Assembly: GCF_003054055.1 (NCBI RefSeq)
Contig: NZ_QBKI01000004.1
Coordinates: forward strand, 124,001-188,000
DNA: 64,000 bases
Origin: Pontibacter mucosus
GTDB taxonomy: Bacteria; Bacteroidota; Bacteroidia; Cytophagales; Hymenobacteraceae
Direction of reading: 5' to 3'
This document shows, piece after piece, positions 1-8,853 of this stretch. Within the stretch, counting starts at the first letter, position 1, and each line of letters opens with the position of its first letter. The notes under the pieces are model-generated. The model saw nothing but the letters and a program-made list of their open reading frames with translations. It was not told where the DNA came from and searched no databases. The position numbers and the translations under genes are program-made.

Positions 1-219
1 GACCCAACCCTGCGGCCCCTGCGCCTCATAAAAAGCGATGTTGGGTTTGTACGCCACGCAAAGGTCGGCAGTGGCCTCTATGATCTGGCGGTTAAACTCG
101 AAAACCGGGTCTTCCAGGTCCAGCAGGTGCTGCGGCAGTTTCAACGGGTCGGTGTCGAGGCCGATGCACAGGTATGATTTCTTGTTGAGGATCTGCTCGA
201 AAAGCTGCTCTCTTGTCAT
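1..219 (-). CDS. pyrF: Orotidine 5'-phosphate decarboxylase, N-terminal part
   Basis: Catalyses OMP to UMP, the last step of UMP synthesis. The first 73 codons are visible; the gene runs off the window start. The reverse-strand ATG at 217-219 opens [20 protein letters not shown], then [25 protein letters not shown] and [10 protein letters not shown]. These match the N-terminus of the longer (type 2, PyrF2-like) family: the GLDTD substrate-binding aspartate and the AYKPN lysine. Pyrimidine neighbours pyrD (4.1-5.1 kb) and cdd (12.8 kb) are near but not in one operon. The catalytic core lies outside the window, so integrity cannot be judged. Confidence 0.9.
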   Translation of the reverse strand, partial: MTREQLFEQILNKKSYLCIGLDTDPLKLPQHLLDLEDPVFEFNRQIIEATADLCVAYKPNIAFYEAQGPQGWV

Positions 220-657
220 GGCTTGCAGGGAAATGGTTTATGCAAAAGTATGAATTTGCCCCAGAGCCCGAAACTTTCCACCTCATTTCCTGCCTGCACT
301 CCCTTATTTATACTTTAAACTTAAGTTGCGACGAACCCACCTCGCTGAGAAGGCAGGGCTGTTAAGTTCTACAGAAGACTGTCCCCTTGAGGGGACTATA
401 GGGGTGTAAAGCTAGAGGCAAAGGCCTTCCCTAAAAGTAAACACCCCTCTATGAACTGTGTTCGCAAACTACGCACTCCCGTGCTCGTTTGTCCTCAAGG
501 GGAGACTCTAGCTCTTACTATCTTCAGCTTTACTGCCAAGAACTTGTGCTTTAAGTAAGAACTTAACAGCCCTGCCCGCTCGGAGGGATAGGGCTGGGTT
601 TATACCTGCACAAAAAATAGCAAATCGCACTTGAGTATAAGCAAACTATAAAACAAA
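220..657. repeat. Intergenic repeat region with nested inverted repeats
   Basis: About 440 bp without a credible gene. A perfect 19-bp inverted repeat (352-370 and 558-576) encloses a 16-bp palindrome GTCCCCTTGAGGGGAC (381-396) and a 70-bp element at about 441-512 (CACCCCT ... GTTCGCAAACTACG ... TTGTCCTCAAGGGGA). The latter recurs at 27418-27484 (opposite strand) and 39896-39963. One TATACTT heptamer lies near 309. The function is unknown; the arrangement resembles a dispersed REP-like element. Confidence 0.7.
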
Positions 658-685
658 ACAGGCTGCCCCAAACGGAGCAGCCTGT
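658..685 (-). terminator. Rho-independent terminator of ftsK-lolA
   Basis: Arms ACAGGCTGC (658-666) and GCAGCCTGT (677-685); on the minus strand the hairpin is followed by TTTTGTTTT. It lies 23 bp past the lolA stop codon. Confidence 0.8.
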
Positions 686-708
686 CTCATTATCATAAAG
701 GGTTAGGT

Positions 709-1353
709 TTATCTTAAATCTACCACGCTCACGCCTTTATACTTGGCCTTGTTAAAGGTGAAGGCATCGGGAGCAAGCGTCGGGTTTGCCTGGAAATTGC
801 TGATGGTGTAAGTATAGCGGTTGCCGTTGTTGCGGAACATCTGCCAGCTTCTCAGGGTCTTGTCTTTCTGGTTAATGTACAGGCGCACCTTGTAGATCGG
901 GTTCTTACGGTCTTCAGGGGCCAACTCAATCACGTCATACTTCACGCCGCTAATCGTCTCCGTGCCGGCATGCGCATACTTATAGCCTTTTTTATACATG
1001 TCGAAGATCTTGCTTGGTGCCATCGCCTCTGCTTCTTCGTCTGTCTCGGTAATCGTCACCTCGTTGGCATCCTTCAGGAAAGTATACATGGTTTTGCCAT
1101 CGCTGATGACCTCCTGGCCACTTACTCCCAGTCTATACTTGTCGCCGCTCACGGTAACGCTGCCGTTCATGGTTTCCTTTACATTGGCCGAAGGGTTCTC
1201 CATTGTCTGGGAAAAATCAGCTTTAAAGGCTTTCATTGAGCGGTACTTCTGGCTCATGGCGTTCAGCACCTTGGCCGCCTCCGGGTCTTGCTGTGCATGG
1301 GCCACAGACGCAATCATCAACACTGCCAGCAGAAGAGAGAGTAACTTTTTCAT
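709..1353 (-). CDS. lolA: LolA-like outer-membrane lipoprotein carrier protein
   Basis: A periplasmic chaperone that ferries lipoproteins from the inner membrane to the outer membrane. The 214-aa product has a Sec signal peptide at 1-20, with a likely cut after AHA before QQDPEA. The mature part matches the LolA fold: KAFKADFSQTM, VTVSGDKYRL, ISDGKTMYTF, and a C-terminal NPTLAPDAFTF strand. It lies 29 bp downstream of ftsK on the same strand, so the two are probably cotranscribed, an order seen in other Bacteroidota. A LolB partner is not visible here and is usually not recognised in this phylum. Confidence 0.88.
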   Translation of the reverse strand: MKKLLSLLLAVLMIASVAHAQQDPEAAKVLNAMSQKYRSMKAFKADFSQTMENPSANVKETMNGSVTVSGDKYRLGVSGQEVISDGKTMYTFLKDANEVTITETDEEAEAMAPSKIFDMYKKGYKYAHAGTETISGVKYDVIELAPEDRKNPIYKVRLYINQKDKTLRSWQMFRNNGNRYTYTISNFQANPTLAPDAFTFNKAKYKGVSVVDLR

Positions 1354-1382
1354 ATCAGGTTTACGTGTACTTGTTTCTTGGT

Positions 1383-3986
1383 TTACCCAAGCGTATTCAA
1401 TAACTGTTCCAAACTGTACTCATCCTGAATCAAAACTTCGCGGGCCTTGCTTCCCTCAAACGGTCCTACCACTCCGGCTGATTCCAGTTGGTCTATCAGG
1501 CGGCCGGCGCGGTTGTAGCCCAGCTTCAGGCGGCGCTGCAGCAGCGAGGTGCTTCCCTGCTGGTGCTGCACAATCACGCGGGCGGCCTCTTCAAACAACG
1601 GGTCGCGGTTGCTCGGGTCAAAGTCTGCTTTCTCGTTACCACCGTCATCGCCTACGAACTCCGGCAGCAGGTAAGCATCGCTGTAGCCCTGCTGCTCGCC
1701 GATAAAGTCGCAGATGCGGTCCACTTCCGGCGTATCCACAAAGGCGCACTGGATACGGATCATGTCCGAGCCAATCGAGAAAAGCATATCACCCTGTCCA
1801 ATCAGCTGGTCGGCGCCGCCGGCATCGAGAATGGTGCGGGAGTCAATCTTAGAGGTTACCTTAAAGGAAATACGCGCCGGGAAGTTGGCCTTGATGATAC
1901 CCGTGATCACGTTTACCGACGGACGCTGCGTAGCCACGACCAGGTGTATACCAATGGCACGGGCCAGCTGGGCCAGACGGGCAATCGGCGTTTCCACCTC
2001 TTTACCGGCTGTCATCATCAGGTCGGCCAACTCGTCTATCACCAGCACGATGTAGGGCATAAAGCGGTGGCCCTTCTGCGGATTCAGCTTGCGCTCCACA
2101 AACTTGCGGTTATACTCTTTCAGGTTACGGCAGCCCGCATCCTTCAGCAAATCGTAGCGCATGTCCATCTCCATACACAGCGAGTTAAGCGTGTTCACCA
2201 CCTTTTTGGTGTCGGTGATGATGGCCTCGTCGGTGTCGGGCAGCTTGGCCAGGAAGTGGCGCTCAATCTTGTTAAACAGCGAAAGCTCCACCTTTTTCGG
2301 GTCCACGAGCACAAACTTGAGCTGCGAAGGGTGGCGCTTGTAGAGGAGCGAGGTCAGAATCGTGTTCAGACCAACAGACTTACCCTGGCCCGTGGCACCC
2401 GCCATAAGCAAGTGCGGCATCTTGGCTAGGTCAGTGATAAACACCTCGTTGGTGATGGTCTTACCGAAGGCAATCGGCAGATCCATCTCGCTCTTCATAA
2501 ACTTCTCCGTGGAAAGTATGGAACGGATGGAAACCATCTCCTTCTTCGTGTTCGGCACCTCGATACCGATAGTACCTTTGCCCGGAATCGGCGCAATGAT
2601 ACGTATACCCAGGGCTGCCAGGCTCAGGGCAATGTCATCCTCCAGGTTCTTGATTTTGGAGATACGCACCCCGGCGTCCGGCACAATCTCATAAAGCGTA
2701 ACGGTAGGACCAATCGTGGCCTTAATGCTGGCGATGCCAATGTTATAGTTGGCCAGCGTGTCTACAATCTTGTCCTTGTTGGCTTCCAGTTCCTCTTTTG
2801 TCACTGACACTTTGTTGGCGCCATAGTCGTTCAGCAGCTCGATGCTAGGGTATTGGTAGCGGGCCAGATCCAGCGTCGGGTCGTAGTTCTCCATCTCCCC
2901 AATGGCAGGCGCCTCCTCGGGTACTTCTTCTATCTCCAGGGCCATTTCCGACTCTTCTTCCTCGGGCATCACCTCATCCAGGTAGGCATCCTCCGGCAGG
3001 TCAATGTCCAGCTCCAGGGCAGGAGATTCTGTTTTGGCAGGCGGCGCTTGCTTCTTCTGGTCCTGCAACGACTGCAGTTCCATCTCCAGCGCCCGGTTTA
3101 TCTCCTCGTCCTCCTCATCAAACGGCGGTTCCTCTTCCTCATAGTCCAGTGAGGCCGTTGGATCGGTGTTATGGTTGATGCTGTTCGTCTTCTTACCCAG
3201 CACATCGCCCAGGTTCTCGGCGTAGTTTTTATCGGCTCTGCCCGCGCCCGCCGCTGCGGCGGCAGGTTTGGAGCTACTCCAGTTTATACTTGTGATGTTA
3301 AAGAAGCTCACCACGAACACCAGCAGCAGGAAGCCCAGCAGCAGCCAGGAGCCCCAGCCAATCAGGCTATTGATCCAGATAGCCGCCTCCACACCGATGG
3401 CACCGCCCAGAAAGCCCAGCCCGCCGATCGTTTTGGTGGAGAAAACGATATAGCCCATCGTCAGGCTCAGCCACAGCATGCTAAAGCTGCACAGCCCCAG
3501 CACATAGCTCAGCGATACCTGCAGGCGTTTGAATACGATTTTGGCCCCTGTAAAGAAAAGTACCGGGATCAGGAAGAAAGCCCCGATTCCCACCAGATCG
3601 TTTATAAAGAAGTGCGAGATCCAGGCACCCAGCAGGCCCAGCCAGTTCTCCGCCTCCTGCCCCGACTCTTTCAGACCGGTGCCGCTCACGGTTTCCACCA
3701 CGCTCTGGTCGGCGTTGCCGGTGAAGAGGTAGGATACAAAGGCAATGGTCAGGAAAAAGGAAAGGAGCAGGAACGTAAAGCCCACCGTCAGCTTAAAGCG
3801 GCGGTCGTGCAGAAAGCCTATTCTTAGATTTATCCGGGGAGTCGGAATCCGGAAAGACCATTTCTTCTTTTCTTTCTTCGGTTTCTGTCCCTTCGGCATA
3901 TTTGCCCCACGTGGCTCATTCTTACCACGCACCTCGTTCTTCCGCCCTGCTTGCAGCGTGTCGTCTCTGTAAGTGTTCTTGGCCAT
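1383..3986 (-). CDS. ftsK: DNA translocase FtsK/SpoIIIE
   Basis: A septal ATPase that pumps chromosome ends apart and activates XerCD at dif. The 867-aa protein has a basic N-terminus, about four or five membrane segments between residues 67 and 230, and an acidic Glu/Asp-rich linker (about 281-360). A RecA-like motor follows, with Walker A ATGQGKS at 531-537 and Walker B IVLVIDELAD near 646-655. A C-terminal gamma winged helix includes QRRLKLGYNRAGRLIDQLE. Upstream of lolA and 75 bp from pyrD. The tyrosine recombinase it would activate may be the xerD at 6.0 kb. Intact and of normal length. Confidence 0.96.
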   Translation of the reverse strand: MAKNTYRDDTLQAGRKNEVRGKNEPRGANMPKGQKPKKEKKKWSFRIPTPRINLRIGFLHDRRFKLTVGFTFLLLSFFLTIAFVSYLFTGNADQSVVETVSGTGLKESGQEAENWLGLLGAWISHFFINDLVGIGAFFLIPVLFFTGAKIVFKRLQVSLSYVLGLCSFSMLWLSLTMGYIVFSTKTIGGLGFLGGAIGVEAAIWINSLIGWGSWLLLGFLLLVFVVSFFNITSINWSSSKPAAAAAGAGRADKNYAENLGDVLGKKTNSINHNTDPTASLDYEEEEPPFDEEDEEINRALEMELQSLQDQKKQAPPAKTESPALELDIDLPEDAYLDEVMPEEEESEMALEIEEVPEEAPAIGEMENYDPTLDLARYQYPSIELLNDYGANKVSVTKEELEANKDKIVDTLANYNIGIASIKATIGPTVTLYEIVPDAGVRISKIKNLEDDIALSLAALGIRIIAPIPGKGTIGIEVPNTKKEMVSIRSILSTEKFMKSEMDLPIAFGKTITNEVFITDLAKMPHLLMAGATGQGKSVGLNTILTSLLYKRHPSQLKFVLVDPKKVELSLFNKIERHFLAKLPDTDEAIITDTKKVVNTLNSLCMEMDMRYDLLKDAGCRNLKEYNRKFVERKLNPQKGHRFMPYIVLVIDELADLMMTAGKEVETPIARLAQLARAIGIHLVVATQRPSVNVITGIIKANFPARISFKVTSKIDSRTILDAGGADQLIGQGDMLFSIGSDMIRIQCAFVDTPEVDRICDFIGEQQGYSDAYLLPEFVGDDGGNEKADFDPSNRDPLFEEAARVIVQHQQGSTSLLQRRLKLGYNRAGRLIDQLESAGVVGPFEGSKAREVLIQDEYSLEQLLNTLG

Positions 3987-4061
3987 ACCCTCAGCTAAGT
4001 TAGAATCTCAAATTTACACTTTTTCGTGGCATTGCCTCAGCCTTTCAACCTGAAAGTGTCT

Positions 4062-5093
4062 CTACCGGGAGAGTATTTTTTTATTGATCTGGCTTATCAG
4101 GGAAGGCCCCTCGTAAATAAAGCCGGTATAGAGCTGTACCAGGTCCGCGCCCGCATTCAGCTTGTCAATCGCGTCCTGCGCTGTCATAATGCCCCCCACT
4201 CCAATCAGGCGGATCTCCGGCGGTAGGTAAGTGCGCAGGTGCTGTATGATCTGGGTTGATTGTATTGTCAACGGCTTGCCGCTCAGGCCACCCATGCCAA
4301 TCTCCTGCACCCGTGCCTCCGGTGTTTGCAGTCCGGCGCGGCTCACGGTGGTGTTGGTGCCGATGATGCCGCTCAGTTTCGCCACTTGGGCAATTTCGAT
4401 GATGTCGTTGAGCTGGTCGAGGTTCAGATCCGGGGCGATTTTGAGCAGCAGCGGCTTGGGCGTGCCCATCCTCTGGTTCTCCTCCTGCAGCGACACCAGC
4501 AGCTTCTGCAGCGGCTCCTTGTCCTGCAGCGCGCGCAAGTCCGGCGTGTTGGGCGAGCTGACATTCACCACAAAGTAATCCACCACGTGGAACAGCGCCC
4601 GGAAACAGTATAAATAGTCGCTCAGCGCCTCCTCGTTTGGCGTTACCTTGTTTTTGCCGATGTTACCGCCTACGATGATGTTGCTCTTGCGCTTCTCCAG
4701 CCGGCGAACGGCTGCATCCACGCCCTCGTTGTTAAAGCCCATGCGGTTGATGATGGCCTGGTCCTGCGGCAAGCGGAACAGACGCGGCTTATCATTTCCC
4801 GCCTGTGGCTTGGGTGTCAGGGTGCCAATTTCCACAAAGCCAAAGCCCAGTTCTGCCAATTCATCTACCAATTTGGCATCTTTATCAAAGCCTGCGGCCA
4901 GTCCTACAGGGTTCGGAAACTTCAGTCCGAACAGCTCCCGCTCCAACCTCGGGTCCGTTACCTTAAACATACTTTCGGTGATGCCCTTGGCAAAAGGCAG
5001 CTTTAGCGAAGCGCGCAGGGCATCGGTCGTCAGGTAATGTACTTTCTCGGGGTCGAGTTGAAACAGCAAAGGGCGAAGCAGGCTTTTGTACAC
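4062..5093 (-). CDS. pyrD: Dihydroorotate dehydrogenase (quinone), class 2
   Basis: Oxidises dihydroorotate to orotate with FMN, passing electrons to the membrane quinone pool. The 343-aa length and N-terminal membrane-associating segment (about 1-40) are typical of class 2. Seen: [13 protein letters not shown] (61-73), NRMGFNNEG, the catalytic-serine motif [11 protein letters not shown] (177-187), and C-terminal GVGGI and [16 protein letters not shown] for phosphate binding. The start appears to be GTG at 5091-5093, which gives [20 protein letters not shown], the expected family N-terminus. Probably its own transcription unit or at the head of the ftsK-lolA run. Confidence 0.95.
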   Translation of the reverse strand: MYKSLLRPLLFQLDPEKVHYLTTDALRASLKLPFAKGITESMFKVTDPRLERELFGLKFPNPVGLAAGFDKDAKLVDELAELGFGFVEIGTLTPKPQAGNDKPRLFRLPQDQAIINRMGFNNEGVDAAVRRLEKRKSNIIVGGNIGKNKVTPNEEALSDYLYCFRALFHVVDYFVVNVSSPNTPDLRALQDKEPLQKLLVSLQEENQRMGTPKPLLLKIAPDLNLDQLNDIIEIAQVAKLSGIIGTNTTVSRAGLQTPEARVQEIGMGGLSGKPLTIQSTQIIQHLRTYLPPEIRLIGVGGIMTAQDAIDKLNAGADLVQLYTGFIYEGPSLISQINKKILSR

Positions 5094-5258
5094 GGCGTAG
5101 AAGGTTAGGTTATACTTGCCTGCAAAGATAGGATTAGCTTTTGATGATTGCTGCGGGTAGTGGATTTTTTAAGCACGTCTCCGCAGGCGCTTATACTTAT
5201 ACTTATACTTGCCTTGTAGCCAGCTTAAGCCAGTATAACCAAAGGCCGATGCGCATGC

Positions 5259-5978
5259 TTACCTGAAAAGGTTCTCCAGAAAATCGCCGGCGAAGTAGGC
5301 AAGTATAGCTGCAATCCCTCCCAGAAACAGCGTCTCAGCCACGCCCTGCAGCACGTTTTTGTTGTTTACCGTGCTCTTCAGCACCCCGATAATACTGAGC
5401 GCCACTCCCGTCAGGATGCAGGCATAGAGAAAGAGGTTGTCTTTGCTGGTGTCGAAGATCAGCGCGAACACGTAGGCGGCCAGGGGTATAAAGCCAATCA
5501 ACAGGAAGGAGAAGAAGGTCATGCCAGCGGTCTGGTACGGGGATTTCTGATCTTTCGACAGCTCCAGCTCCTCCTTCATCATCGTATCCACCCATACTTC
5601 CTTATTCGAGGTAATCACAGCTACCACTTGCTCCAGCAGCTCTCCTTCGAAGCCTTTTTTGCGGTAGATTTCGCGAATTTCCTCTACCTCTGTTTCACGC
5701 AGGTTGTCGATCTCCCAATGCTCTGTCGCCTTGTGCTTTTCATAAGCATCAACACTAGCTTTGGACGAGAAGAAGTTCCCCACCGACATAGAGAAGCCAT
5801 CCGCAATCAGGTTGGCGAAACCAAGTACAATCACCACCGGAATATCGAAGCTGGCGCCTGTGGCACCGGCCACCACGGCAAAGGTAGTGATGGCCCCGTC
5901 GATGCCCCCATACACAAACTCTGGCAGGAAATCCCTGCTCAATAAACCAGTTTTTCCTGCTGCATGTGGCTCTTCCAT
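5259..5978 (-). CDS. VIT1/CCC1 family transporter
   Basis: An integral membrane protein of the VIT1/CCC1 (DUF125) family, whose eukaryotic members move Fe2+ or Mn2+. Bacterial members are usually assigned the same role by homology. The 239-aa sequence opens with EFVYGGIDGAITTFAVVAGA, the family signature in the first helix, and continues NLIADGFSMSVGNFFSSKA. A soluble Glu-rich stretch near 80-145 (EVEEIREIYRKKGFEG, MKEELELS) corresponds to the metal-binding domain. Three further C-terminal membrane segments follow. It sits 35 bp downstream of xerD, probably cotranscribed. The metal cannot be told from sequence. Confidence 0.85.
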   Translation of the reverse strand: MEEPHAAGKTGLLSRDFLPEFVYGGIDGAITTFAVVAGATGASFDIPVVIVLGFANLIADGFSMSVGNFFSSKASVDAYEKHKATEHWEIDNLRETEVEEIREIYRKKGFEGELLEQVVAVITSNKEVWVDTMMKEELELSKDQKSPYQTAGMTFFSFLLIGFIPLAAYVFALIFDTSKDNLFLYACILTGVALSIIGVLKSTVNNKNVLQGVAETLFLGGIAAILAYFAGDFLENLFR

Positions 5979-6013
5979 AGCTTTTACATTTCAGCTATAC
6001 TTATACTTGATTT

Positions 6014-6913
6014 TTAGCTTCTTGGGTGGAAGTCGCGGATCACCTGTTTGAGGTAATCGCGGTCGAGGTGGGTATAAATCTCGGTAGTAGTAATGGACTC
6101 GTGGCCCAGCATCTCCTGCACGGCACGCAAATCAGCGCCACCCTCTATCAGGTGCGTGGCAAAGGAGTGGCGGAAGGTATGGGGGCTCACTGTCTTCTGG
6201 ATGCCTGCCTTGGCCGCCAAATCCTTGATGATGGTGAACACCATCACCCGCGTCATTTTAGCGCCGCGCCGGTTGAGGAACAGGATATCCTCGTGTCCTT
6301 TTTTGATGTTGAGGTGGCAGCGCACCCCTTCGCGGTAGAGTTGAATGTGCTTCAGGGCATCCCGGCCAATGGGCACCAGTCGCTCTTTGTCGCCTTTACC
6401 GGCAATTTTCAGGAAACCGGCATCGGCATATAGGTTACTGATGCGCAGGTCCAGCAACTCAGATACACGCAGTCCGGAGCTGTAGAGCGTTTCCAGCATG
6501 GCGCGGTTGCGGGTGCCCTCCGGCGTGGAGAGGTCGATGGCTGAGAGCAGCTGCTCAATCTCGTGGAAGTCCAGCGTATCGGGCAGTTTGCGGCTCAGCT
6601 TAGGCGGCTCGATAGTGTCCGTGGGGTCGGTCTGCATCATGTCCTCCATAATCAGGAACTTGTAAAAGGCGCGAATGCCGGACAGGGTGCGGGCCTGTGA
6701 GTGCGCCGTCATGCCCAGTTCGTTTATCCACTCCAGGAAATCCCGAAGTATGGCCGGCTTCACGTCCTGTGGGGAAACTTGCAGTCCCTTGAGCTCCAGA
6801 AACTCCACCAGCTTGCGCACATCCCGCCCATAGGCTTCCACGGAGTGGCGCGAGAGCGACTTCTCCAGTTTCAGGTATTCCTCAAATTGCTTTAAACAGA
6901 TGCGCCAGTTCAC
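6014..6913 (-). CDS. xerD: Site-specific tyrosine recombinase XerD
   Basis: Resolves chromosome dimers at dif with FtsK. The 299-aa length equals the normal XerD length. Catalytic residues are all present: R149 (SSGLRVSELL), K173 (GKGDKER), H245 and R248 (SPHTFRHSF), H271 (LGHESI) and the nucleophile Y280 (TEIYTH). The N-terminal SAM-like core-binding domain spans about 5-90. XerD rather than XerC is suggested by SPHTFRHSFATHLIEGGADL, but the two are close. Nothing nearby suggests a mobile-element integrase. Its upstream spacer carries an unusual 9-bp tandem repeat. Confidence 0.92.
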   Translation of the reverse strand: MNWRICLKQFEEYLKLEKSLSRHSVEAYGRDVRKLVEFLELKGLQVSPQDVKPAILRDFLEWINELGMTAHSQARTLSGIRAFYKFLIMEDMMQTDPTDTIEPPKLSRKLPDTLDFHEIEQLLSAIDLSTPEGTRNRAMLETLYSSGLRVSELLDLRISNLYADAGFLKIAGKGDKERLVPIGRDALKHIQLYREGVRCHLNIKKGHEDILFLNRRGAKMTRVMVFTIIKDLAAKAGIQKTVSPHTFRHSFATHLIEGGADLRAVQEMLGHESITTTEIYTHLDRDYLKQVIRDFHPRS

Positions 6914-6918
6914 GGTTG

Positions 6919-6990
6919 GAAGTTAGAGAGTTAGAGAGTTAGAGAGTTAGAGAGTTAGAGAGTTAGAGAGTTTGGGAGTTAGAGAGTTTT
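6919..6990. repeat. 9-bp tandem repeat upstream of xerD
   Basis: About eight head-to-tail copies of TTAGAGAGT (with one TTTGGGAGT variant) lie directly before the xerD start, followed by GAATGAGCGGATGAGTGAA. The same words occur in other spacers (8745-8775, 13281-13350, 9419-9483). Not a CRISPR: there are no unique spacers. Confidence 0.85.
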
Positions 6991-7107
6991 GAATGAGCGG
7001 ATGAGTGAATTTTGATTCTGCCCACCTTAAAATTCTGTAAACCCTGACCCAACAATTTAACCATCCAACAATTAAACAATTTTCACTGTGCAAAGATAGT
7101 TAATCCT

Positions 7108-7115
7108 TACCTTTG
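7108..7115 (+). promoter_or_regulatory. Probable -7 box of aroQ
   Basis: TACCTTTG matches the Bacteroidota -7 consensus TAnnTTTG, 29 bp before the aroQ ATG. No clear TTTG -33 box is seen at the usual distance. CAAAGATA at 7091-7098 is a TATCTTTG on the opposite strand and could serve xerD. Confidence 0.5.
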
Positions 7116-7144
7116 TAGCCTTGGAAATCTGCATTCGCTGAACT

Positions 7145-7591
7145 ATGAAAGTACTTATTCTAAACGGCCCCAACCTGAACCTGCTGGGTGTGCGCGAGAA
7201 GTCCGTGTACGGCAACCGCTCCTTCGAAGACTACTTTGAGGAGCTGAAGGAGGCCTTTCCCGTGCTGGAGCTATCCTACTTCCAGTCTAACACGGAAGGC
7301 GTGCTCATCGACAAGCTGCACGAGGTTGGCTTCAGTTACAAAGGCATCGTCTTCAACGCCGGGGCTTATACCCATACTTCGGTGGCTATTTCGGACGCCA
7401 TCCGCGCCATCGACGCGCCTGTGGTGGAAGTGCACATTTCCAATGTATTCGCCCGAGAGGCCTTCCGGCATAAAAGCATGATTGCCCCTTACTGCAAAGG
7501 CAGTATCAGCGGGTTTGGGCTGGACAGTTACCGCCTGGCCCTGCAATATTTCGAGCGCCTGAAGCCGAAACAGATAGGTTTTAATGTATAA
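7145..7591 (+). CDS. aroQ: 3-dehydroquinate dehydratase, type II
   Basis: Dehydrates 3-dehydroquinate to 3-dehydroshikimate in the shikimate pathway; type II enzymes are dodecamers. The 148 residues show LNGPNLNLLGVREKSVYG with catalytic Y22, the FQSNTEG loop (46-52), NAGAYTHTSVA (71-81), catalytic H97 in EVHISN, and the FRHKS substrate-binding arginine R109. Full length. It is followed on the same strand by a SerC-like aminotransferase after an 81-bp gap. Confidence 0.96.
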   Translation: MKVLILNGPNLNLLGVREKSVYGNRSFEDYFEELKEAFPVLELSYFQSNTEGVLIDKLHEVGFSYKGIVFNAGAYTHTSVAISDAIRAIDAPVVEVHISNVFAREAFRHKSMIAPYCKGSISGFGLDSYRLALQYFERLKPKQIGFNV

Positions 7592-7672
7592 CTTTTGCAA
7601 CCTGGACCGTTATCAGATCGTTTAAGAAACTCCGTTAATATAGTTAGATAGCTATATAAAAATTCCTGCATT

Positions 7673-8734
7673 ATGCTCAACTTCTATCCCGGCCCTTCCA
7701 AAGTATACCCTGAAGTACGCTCCTACTTGCTGGATGCGTACGACGAGGGCTTTATGAATACACCGCACCGGGGTGAGCAGTTTGTGCAGATGTCGCGCAC
7801 GGTGGTAAACTCCATCAAGCGTAAAATCAACATCCCGCAGGATTACTACATCTTCTTTGCCTCCTCGGCCACCGAGTGCTGGGAGATCCTGATCCAAAGC
7901 CTGACCAGGCACAAAAGCTACCACATCTACAACGGCTCCTTTGGGGAGAAATGGTATGAGTATGCCAAAAAGCTGCGCCCCAACGCCGAGGGCTTTCAGT
8001 TTGACCTGAACGAGCCCATGCCGGTGTCGGACCTGCAGGTGAGCGCCGATACCGAGCTGATTTGCTTTACGCAGAACGAGACCTCCAACGGCACACAGGT
8101 CAGCCCTACTACCATCCTGAACCTGCACAACCGCTACCGCGACACCCTGATTGCCGTGGATGCGACTTCATCTATGGCGGGCCTCAACCTGAAGCTGATT
8201 AAAGCCGATATCTGGTTTGCCTCGGTGCAGAAGTGCTTCGGCCTGCCCCCGGGGCTGGCCGTAATTGCCTGCTCGCCGCGCTCTATTTTCCGGGCCAAGA
8301 AGCTGGCCGAGCGCAGCCACTACAACAGCCTGGTGCCGATGTACGAGAAGATGCTCAATTACCAGACCACTCATACGCCCAACGAGCTGAACATTTACCT
8401 GCTCAAGCGCATGCTGGAGGACCGCCCTTTTATCAAAGGCATTGAGCAGCACCTGACCGACCGGGCCCAGGATCTGTATACGTTCTTTGAGCAGTTCGCT
8501 GACTTTAAGCTGCTGGTTGAGAATGAGGAAGTGCGATCTAAGACGGTGATAGCTGTGCAGGCCAACGAGAAACTGGTGGAGGACGCCAAGAAGCGTGCGC
8601 TGCACCATAACATCCGGCTGGGCAACGGCTACGGCCCCTGGGCACGCAACACGTTCCGCATCGCCAACTTCCCGGCCATACAAGACGAGGAGTACGAAGA
8701 ACTAAAGCGCTTTTTCCTGCATTACTACGCCTAA
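7673..8734 (+). CDS. Class V aminotransferase, phosphoserine aminotransferase-like
   Basis: A PLP enzyme of fold type I, class V, 353 aa. Near the PLP site are D163 (VDATSSMAG) and K187 (FASVQKCFG), which should form the Schiff base. The N-terminus NFYPGPSKVYP resembles the SerC family (FxxGPxxLP), as does the serine-rich SSATECW segment. Phosphoserine aminotransferase for serine synthesis is the most likely role, but some Bacteroidota have several such paralogues and serine-glyoxylate or alanine-glyoxylate activity cannot be excluded. No serA or serB lies next to it in this window. Confidence 0.75.
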   Translation: MLNFYPGPSKVYPEVRSYLLDAYDEGFMNTPHRGEQFVQMSRTVVNSIKRKINIPQDYYIFFASSATECWEILIQSLTRHKSYHIYNGSFGEKWYEYAKKLRPNAEGFQFDLNEPMPVSDLQVSADTELICFTQNETSNGTQVSPTTILNLHNRYRDTLIAVDATSSMAGLNLKLIKADIWFASVQKCFGLPPGLAVIACSPRSIFRAKKLAERSHYNSLVPMYEKMLNYQTTHTPNELNIYLLKRMLEDRPFIKGIEQHLTDRAQDLYTFFEQFADFKLLVENEEVRSKTVIAVQANEKLVEDAKKRALHHNIRLGNGYGPWARNTFRIANFPAIQDEEYEELKRFFLHYYA

Positions 8735-8744
8735 GCCGAGTTAA

Positions 8745-8845
8745 AGAGTTTGGGAATTAGAGAGTTTAGGAGTTTTTTTGTACTCAAAAACTGTAACCTC
8801 TCAAACTATAAATAACTCTCTAACTCCTAAACTCATTAATTCTCT
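8745..8845. repeat. Spacer hairpin built from repeated words
   Basis: GAGTTTAGGAGTT (8762-8774) is the exact reverse complement of AACTCCTAAACTC (8822-8834). Both arms extend with degenerate TTAGAGAG/CTCTCTAA words. It sits between two plus-strand genes and is not a normal terminator. Confidence 0.8.
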
Positions 8846-8853
8846 AACTGTCT

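Noticed and set aside
1488-2429. A 313-codon plus-strand open frame
   Set aside because: Antisense shadow of the FtsK motor domain.
6014-6913. Phage or integrative-element integrase
   Set aside because: Length, sequence and housekeeping context fit chromosomal XerD; there are no phage genes, att repeats or tRNA target nearby.
6919-6990. Possible CRISPR array
   Set aside because: The 9-bp units are directly contiguous without spacers.
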